Source: Enoplosus armatus | Lineage: Eukaryota > Chordata > Actinopteri > Centrarchiformes > Enoplosidae | Length of the DNA stretch: 64,000 nucleotides | Assembly: GCF_043641665.1 (NCBI RefSeq) | Contig: NC_092193.1 | Location: 14,269,501-14,333,500, forward strand | Reading direction: 5' to 3' | In this document: positions 52,169 to 61,100 of the stretch, piece by piece | Numbering within the stretch: the first letter of the stretch is position 1 | Layout: the number at the start of each line of letters is the position of its first letter | Translations under genes and position numbers: made by a program | The notes under the pieces: generated by a model | Seen by the model: only the letters and a program-made list of their open reading frames with translations | What the model was told of the DNA's origin: nothing | Databases searched by the model: none

Positions 52169-55100
52169 CCTCACATGATCTCTGTGAGTAGATGCAAATG
52201 CAGCTGTACAGCTGAACAGTTTCTGTCACTGCTGAAGAACTTAAATTGGCAAAAAGTGGAACTGAAGCCCACATTTAGAATCATTTAATTGCAGTAAAAG
52301 ACCACCAAAGTGGCATTTAAAGCTACAAAATATGGTAAACCAGTTTTGTTTTAGCAATACTTTACCTGCAATGATGTTGCCTTAAATTCTTAAAATGCAA
52401 AAAGATGTTCCATGTTATATTTTGTAATACGGGATCATTGTCATATACATGTATATATTTTAAATTCTACATGCTGACTCATAAACATTCCTGTGCACAC
52501 GTATGCACCAACAACTGTCACTTTCCTTTAATTCTGCAAAGCTACATGTCCTCTGCACTGACCCAAGAACCTGCATTTCAACACACTGGTACTTCAAATT
52601 CAGCCTCTCCTCGTTGTACTCACTTAAAGCTGTGTCTTTTCTTATCTCTATAAACACAGACTCAACATGTTGCATATCATATGTAACTTATACACAAGAC
52701 ACTAGCCCACTGTTCCCTTAGTTACGAAAGGTGTGTGAAATCTGAGCAGAGAGGCAGCCAGCCGAGTACATTTGCATTTGCCTTCATCCACTACTAATTT
52801 ACAAGTTAAAACACCTGCTCGTTGAAAACAAAGCACTGCTTGTGAGAAGCTCACCCAACAACAAATATGTTTGCAACAAATAGTGTGACGTGTTCAGGCT
52901 GTAGCCAAATAACAAAAAGCAACATTGCACAGCACCAAGTAGATGAATAATAAAGCTAACTGTGGTTATGGTTATTCATTTATAGGACTACAAATTGAAT
53001 TACAAATGGTTAAGAATCTCCTGGGTAGAAGAGAGCTGACATCAAGGTAATGGTCCCTCCCCACTTGTAGTTTAATTATATATCAGGAGAGAAATGTGTC
53101 CTTGGGGATGTCAGTGCAGCTAAAGCCTGTAAATGTAATGAGATTCTGGCACTTTGTGTGATGAGATAAACCCTCTGTAAGATGGTCTGTACTTTCACTG
53201 GAAGCCTCACATGAAGCTCCATCCACTGCAGTATTATAGTAAAAAGCACTTTCTTTTTGTTGTGTTCCTCACCTCTGTTTGTTCACTTTAGAGGAAAGTT
53301 CATCAACACATATCTGCGTCGTTGGCCAATCAGACAGGAATAAGCCACCGTCGATGACTCATGAAACATTTGGGGTCAGATTGCACAAAATTTCCGCTGG
53401 ATGTTTGCTTACTTTTTGCCCTGACATTGTTAACAGTTAGTTCTTTCAGCTATGCTATAATGATGCTTCTGTTCTTCTGCTACAGAGAGTAGTTGTATCA
53501 ATTCTGTTGTGTTGATTTCTGCACATAAACATTATGCAGAGACAAACATTTTGAATACTGCACTTTCTTCAGCAGCGAAATGACAAGAAAATGGTAAAAA
53601 CTTTGATACAGTTTGTTGGTTCTATACCACAACCTCGTACATTTATGAATGGAAACACACTGTTCACACTGTTTTGTGTGTTCAATATGTGTCATGTTTT
53701 AACTACAGTTGTCAGCTCTTGTGTGAAAATGTTATGTGTGACTTCTCCATAAGGAGGCAGAGTCTGTCTGACATTATATAATGAGAACTGTGATGCTATT
53801 CTGACACTTGGTGGAGAACTTTATAATAACATGTGAGGGCTAACAAACCAAAGTTGTTTTAAATACTAAAATTAATTGCCCAAATTGTAGCTATGCCTTA
53901 ATATTTTTTTTTACATAAAAAAATGTAGAACCCCATACCTGCATCTCCTGTTCGATGCGCAGCCTCTCTTGACCAAGTTCCTCCTGATAAAACTGTAATA
54001 GAGGAGACAGACTATAAACCTACTGTATGTACTAACTGTATGTGATATTAATACAATTAATATCACACACAATTTTAAGATTAAAGAAACAGACATCCAT
54101 CCTTTTTCTGTAATCGCTTATCCTTTGCAGGGTCGCAAGAAACACAGGGGAAACAGGAAATTTAACAAACCTTCACAGAAATATCAAATGATTGTTTTCT
54201 TTAGGTGACATCATGCATACATGTGCACCTGCAGTGTGAGCGTTTGTTTCAGCAGTAGTTTGTTCTTTGTGACCTACACGAATAGCTGTTAAAAAGAGGT
54301 TTAGGAATGTCACACATGCTGCTTTGGTAGCCTCTTTCTGGAATAGACGTCTGACCAGAGAAGACATGGTGGTCCAGAGGAATGCAGTAATGTTAGAAGG
54401 CTCGTAAAACTTGTGCAGGGTTTGACTCTACATACATATATAAGGGATGACTAGCTGATACAAACACATTTACGGGTAAGAGAAAGAATATGGCAAAGTT
54501 AAGTGTCATTTAAAACAGGAATAAAATGTGTATATACCTCCACATCCTTGTCCTTCTGCAGCAGAGATGAAGACAGCTCCTGAACCTGTCCCTCCAGCTC
54601 TCCCACCCTGATTGTGAGAGTTGTCTTCTCTCCGCTCAGCTCTGTGATGAGGGCCTCCTTGGTGCGAAGCTCTTTAGCCAGCTCCTCTATCAACCTGAAC
54701 ACAGATGGAGATATTGTCAGAGAGACATGGAGGTGGATTTGGTTTGTTTGATATCGGTGCTGGTGGAGATTTCTTAGTGTTGCGCACCTGTCTTTGTTGG
54801 TGTTGGAAGAGGACAGGATGCTCGGAGGCCTCTCATCCTCTGGGATGTCCTCCATGGGGGTGTCTAGGGAGAGGAGGGAGGCGTGGGAGTGCGATCCAGC
54901 TAGCGAGGCCATGCGCTCAGCCTCGCTGCGTGCTAGCTGGGCCTCCTGGAAACACACACACGCAGAAACAGTCATGATTTGTGAATCGGAGGCCCCTGAG
55001 TGTTTCAACTAGCTGAAGGTGCGAGTAGACGAACCTCCTGCAGGAGCTGAATCTTGGTCTCGAGCACTTGCTGCATGTGATCGATTTCCTGCTGTCTCTC

Positions 55101-58100
55101 CTGACAGCGTCTCTGCAGCTCGGCCTCATTGTGATTGGTCAGGCTCTCCGCTGTTGTGCTGGGAAAAAGGCAAGTCCGAGTTGATCGCCACATCAATCAG
55201 GTATCACACTGAATACAGCCTAAATCAACTGAGTTTATGTGCACACACTAATGTAGTCAGAGGGGTCAGCATTACAACATGATGGAGACATTAGTGAGAG
55301 CCAAAAATATGATGTCATCACTTAACTGTCTGTACGGTGCTCATGGGATACCCAACACCCCTCCACTTATAGCAGAGATTAAGTAAACTGCCCCGCCTGT
55401 GGTGTGGGCTTTTATTGTCATGGTTAGTGCTCGATGTTAATGTTCACACAGTCTGAAAGTGCTGAAAGGCTTGACATCAATACAGCAGTCAATGCAATTT
55501 GGGTGTTTTTTTTTCCTATTGCAAGTAACCTGGAGCTCAACCAGAGGTTTGTGTTATAGATGTGAGGGTTTACTGGTAGATGTGTTTGTGGCATCACACT
55601 CAGTTGATACATGCTGTGAAAGCTGTATATGCAGAAAACATGAACAGTTTAAACTTTAATCTGAAATTCCTCGCACACATCCTGTTTCTTTCCTACAACC
55701 ACATTGTGTGGTTCATGCCGCAAGTGTTTCCCTCCACTCCTTCAGACTCCAACTGTGCACGCATCTGTCTTCTTTATCACTTAGTCAGTCAACAAAGCTA
55801 CCCCAGAATTTCTGCTCCCAGAATGGCACACGCCACTCTGTCGCCATGAGTCCTGTTCTGGACCCTCTCTACATACGTTTTTAACTCTGTCCACCACATG
55901 CAACAGCTCAAATAACTGGGATATTTTGAACCAGTCTGAGTAATGCAAATGTCTGTCTCATGCACAAATGTCCTTTATGTGTAGTGGACAAGACCTTCAT
56001 CCTGAGCGCCAGCCTTTCTACAAAAAGCCAGAGGTTGTTTGTTAGTATTTTGCATTTACGTTGTTACAGGGATTTTGATATTATGAGCTGTTGATATCAA
56101 AACCACAAAATATGCAGCAAGTACAACAAAGAACCCCCTCATTTCCCAACCAGAACACTGATAGTTAGATTACCATTTACCATTAACACTCGCCGCGAAC
56201 AATTCTGTGGCGACAACTAGAAGAATACGTGCTGTAGAAATAACAAAGCAGCCTAACTGTTGGCCAGCAGGAAAGCAGAATCAAAGTTGTGCAACAATAA
56301 CCACTTTACTGTCAGAATCATCTCTGCTGCCAGAGAACAGCAACAGAAATAGAGACCAGTAATAAGAGCCAATTTATCCTCTCCAAGAGCACCAACAGCT
56401 GGCCAGTGATGAACTAATAAAGGTCAGCAACCCTGACCTTTAAGCAGCATCTCTGTCCATTTCAGCAGCAACGCAGGGCCAACTGTTATGAAGTGTAAGC
56501 CGTATAGAGCGGGAACTGAGATGCCACCATGCCAACAACCCAGTGAGAGCTCCACACTTGCCTACATTGCACATGCAGCCTACTAAAGTCCTGCAGCCAT
56601 TTCAAGCTCCATCCTGGAGCAAGAGAAGCCTCGCAGACATCTGAATCGACAGTATTAAAAAGGGATCAACGATCATCTTCTGCCTGTCTTAAACGATACA
56701 TAATCTATCAAATCACCTGAGACGACTCTTCAAACACCAATTTATTTTAAACAGAAACAGAACACACAAGGGGAATAGACTACCGGTGTTTCTCTCACAT
56801 GACTATTCATTTGTTCTCATCTGCAAAAATGTCAAGAGCACATTGTTTTGCCCAGGGGCACTTCAGCAGGGAGGATACTTGCTATCATCACGGATGTCTC
56901 AAGCTGAATCGCCTGGTTAAAGGACAGTCTCCCTCGTCGTCATCATCATCATCATGTCGCATTTACAACGCCAGCATCTTAACAGCATGTCTACAATAAT
57001 CCTACACAAGAGTTTAGTGACATATCAGGGGTTTAAGTTGTGGGTTGCATTTAGCTATTAATGAAGGTTTGCTTATGTCCATTGCGTGTGTATGTGTGTA
57101 TGTGTATGTGTGTGTGTGTGTTTGTGTGTGTTATCTCTACCAGCTGCTGCATGACATATGAGCTGTTAGAGATATGAGGTGTTACCACAGTTAAGACAGG
57201 ACCATGTAGAGAATCACAACTAGTAGGGACACATTTACGCCTCACCAGCCGACACTCACAAAGATAGTCATTGATTTTGACTTTTCAGTCAAGTAAAATT
57301 GGTGTAATGTATCTATATAATTAGGGACAGAAACTTTTTTGACACCAACATTCACACTTACAAACTGGGAAAGCTTAGTTCAGTAATGTATAATTATGAT
57401 TAATATTTGTGGACTTACAGGGCTTTGTCCAGAAGCTGCTGTTTCTCCTGGAGCTCCTGCTTCAAGCTCTCTACTTCCACCTTCAGCTCGATGTTCTGCA
57501 ACACACAGAAAGCAGAAAGGTCAATCAGCCATCTGTTAATCGGTCACTACACATCATCATCATCACCCATCATCTCCTCCACCATCAGCAAAAAAATCCT
57601 GCAACAATAAAATGAGCATTTGTAACTATACTGCAGTATCAGTGATAATGGACGGTGGCCAAATGTACTTGTTAAAGTGATCGAGAAACCCTCTTAAATA
57701 TTGCAATACTGGAAATTTTGCAGATTCATACAATTATCCAAACCGGGATAAGAGAAAAACTAAAATATTTTTGTACAATGTCATAAAGAAGTCAGTATCT
57801 ATTTTCTCAAAACAAAAACTTGAAATGCCAAATGTGGGTTGTCAATATAGCTACCATATATGGCTTGGAACTTCCTAATTTATATAGACTTTTTAATTTC
57901 TTGTGCCATTTAGTTTTCATCTATATAAACAAGGCTGAAACTGTGAAATTGACAAGGATGGTATGTACAGTATTGTTAAGTGTCTAATTAACATAAAATC
58001 AATAAATATTAAAGCTTCTACGTGCCTATGATTCACCCACACAGGTGTTTTCACTTAATTGGCTGATTAGACCTCCTCTCCTTCAACCTGTGTGAGGTGT

Positions 58101-61100
58101 GATCAGACAAAACACCTGAAAGCACCTGTGTGGGTGTGGCCTATAATGAACATATTTGCCGATAGTCCTTTTCCACAGCAGGCTTGTCATGGCAGGAAAA
58201 GTACAGGTATATTTGATAACATTAAAAAAGTGCTGGGATGGGATAAAAACACAAAAATAAAACCATTTTCATTTGGGATATTTAACTTTACACACTAAAT
58301 AAATATATATATAATAAACATATAAACATGTGCTTAACAGCAAAGCTTATCATGTATTGCAGAGACAGACTACTGACTCGGTTTGAGGATCGTGCTGCTC
58401 TGTACACCTGAGGTTCAATTAAAGACTCTACTTCAAATAAGATGACAGATTCTTTTTAAAAAGTTTGTCACCCTGTCTTTCATTGCTTGTATGTTCACTG
58501 ATGGTATTCTTCTCTCCCTCACATGTTGCCTGCTCAGTTTCCTCAGCCATTGCATCTCTTCATCACACACTAATCTCTCTGTCTCTGCTGTGTGAATCAG
58601 AGCCGGTGGGTGTTATGTATCATCGGTACAGGACATCTGACCGTGCTGTCATGGTTGGTATATTTAGAGCAGGGGAATTCAGGGCAGCTCAGATACTCAC
58701 CCCTGGGGCCAGAGGCTAAACTCCACAGTTTGTTTACCTGCTGGGGTCCACGGGGGACATTTTACATTGGGCTGAGGATTTAAACAGTGGAGGGGCTTCA
58801 TTCTTTCCATTCTGACCTTAGAGAGCAGAGTCAGGACAGTTTATCTGTCTGCTGGACTCAGATCAGACAGCTGCTCTCACTGGTTTTATCACCTTTATCA
58901 CTACAGCTTGGCTCAGGATCATCTCAACAGATTGCCCACTTTCTCTCATCTGTCTTCTTGGTTCAGCTGCTTCTCTGTCCCTGTGTCTCTCTTGCGTCTC
59001 TCCTCTCCTCCCTCTTCCTTTCTCTCTGTATGATTTAGAAATGTTGCAGTGTCTCTTCGTGCAATGTCCAAGTCTGTTGACCTTCCCCTGTCCCCTCCAG
59101 AGAGCTTCATGTTCCTAACACTCATAACGAGCCAGGCTACACGTGCACCAACACTTGCAGCCTGAAAGCTACCCATGAACATATTCCTGAAATTCCTCAG
59201 CACACGCATACTGCTGGTTATTACACGCACACACTCATTCTGCACGTGACCAAAACACATAGTACTTACACATATAATGGTCACGTCCAATCAGAAGGTG
59301 ACAAATATCCAGGAACAAAACCACAGTCTGAAATTATAATTATGTATATATAATTATAGTTCTCCTTTTGACAGGTTAGTGCTGTGACTAACAATTATTT
59401 ACCAATAATTGTTAGTCACAGTACCAATTAATCTGTCAAGTAATTGCTTAGTAGCCAATATAAAATATAGTGAAATATGAGGTCACAATTTCCCAGAGCC
59501 CAAGATGATATATTCAAATTCTTTGTTTGATGCTTGTTATTAATTTACAATGATATTGTAAAAATGGCAAATGTTTGGTGCTACTGATTGAGGGATTACC
59601 TAAATAATTAACTTAATATTAAATTCTAAATTGTTAATTTTAGCTGCAAAATTACAGAACATTAAATTTGATATTTTGTTGTCAAGGTATCTGCAGGCTT
59701 CAGAAAGAGATTGTTTCTTATGAACATAGTGGTAGTTAGTAGTTAATCTAAGTTGTAAAACGAAACGCGTAGTAAGAAAAAAGGATGGCAGAAATAAATT
59801 CTAAGGGACATTATTAATAACCTCAGAGTCCAATTCATCTTTACGTGGTTGAAAAATAACACTAATAACTGGATTAAATATTTAATATGTTGTCAGACTT
59901 TTTGAGGCTCTTTAAGGACACAGATACAAAGCTCCTATTGATAATTAATATTCATCTCTAAAGAACTCAACTTTACAGTACTGAGTAATGCAGCAGCAAC
60001 TAGAGTTTATGCAACATATTACCAGACTTGTGCTCTGCATAACTAATGACGCTAAATGATTCACCTGAATGCTCTAATAATAAATAATGTAACACACAAG
60101 TAAGAGGAACATGTATTCCTGTGTGTGTGTCAACAACTTGGCTGACAGTAAGAGAGTCATTTTCCCATCTTGAACAGCTCTATATATAGACACCCATCAC
60201 AGTGCACCTGCTATTCTGGCCCCTCCTGGCCTGTCGGCCCTCAGCAACAGATCCCCTAATAACCACGCTGTGCAAGAGACACTGACAGGAGTGTCGCTCC
60301 TACACCAAACACACCTGGTCACCTATTGACAGGTATTATCAGTTACTCTAAATTCATCTGTGGATGATGCTGCTCATTTTGTCATATTCCACACTAAACC
60401 ATTTACATGCTCTGGTAGCATCACTTTATTTACATTACTGAAAACTGTGAGATATAAGCACAAGATGCTAAATATGATGCTAAACTAACAATTATTCTTT
60501 ATTATTTGATTAATCTGTCTAATCAAATCATTTTCCTGATTAACTGATTTATCATTTTGTCTTTAATGTATTTTAATGCTATAAAATACTGAAAAATGCA
60601 ATTTTCACTATCAGAATTCCTTAAAGCCCAACGCAGCGTCCTCAACATTGTTTGTTTCGTCCGACCAATAGTCCAGAACCTGAAGATATTCAGTTTACTA
60701 TCCCATAACATGAAGACAAGCAGAAACTCCTCTCAATTGAGAAGCTGGAACTGAGGAATGTTTGGCTTTTTTGTTTGAAAAATTAACGATTGATCGATAA
60801 TCAAAATAGTTGCTGTTTAATTTTCTCTCAATCAGCTTTCTCTATTAATTGACTAATTGTTTCAGCTCTATATTTAATTACAATTCATATCAAATAAATC
60901 TCTACATTTTACAGAAACTGAAAATAAATGCTTTAAAAAATATTCACCATTGCAACAAACCATTAGGTGAAGAGAAACATACAAACACATGTTATGATGT
61001 ACGAGTCGTGTCCTACGAACACTCACATGAATACATGTGATCAATAAATCAGTGTACTCAAGCCTGCTCTATAAATAGAGTCTCTCGAGCTCTGAGAGAG

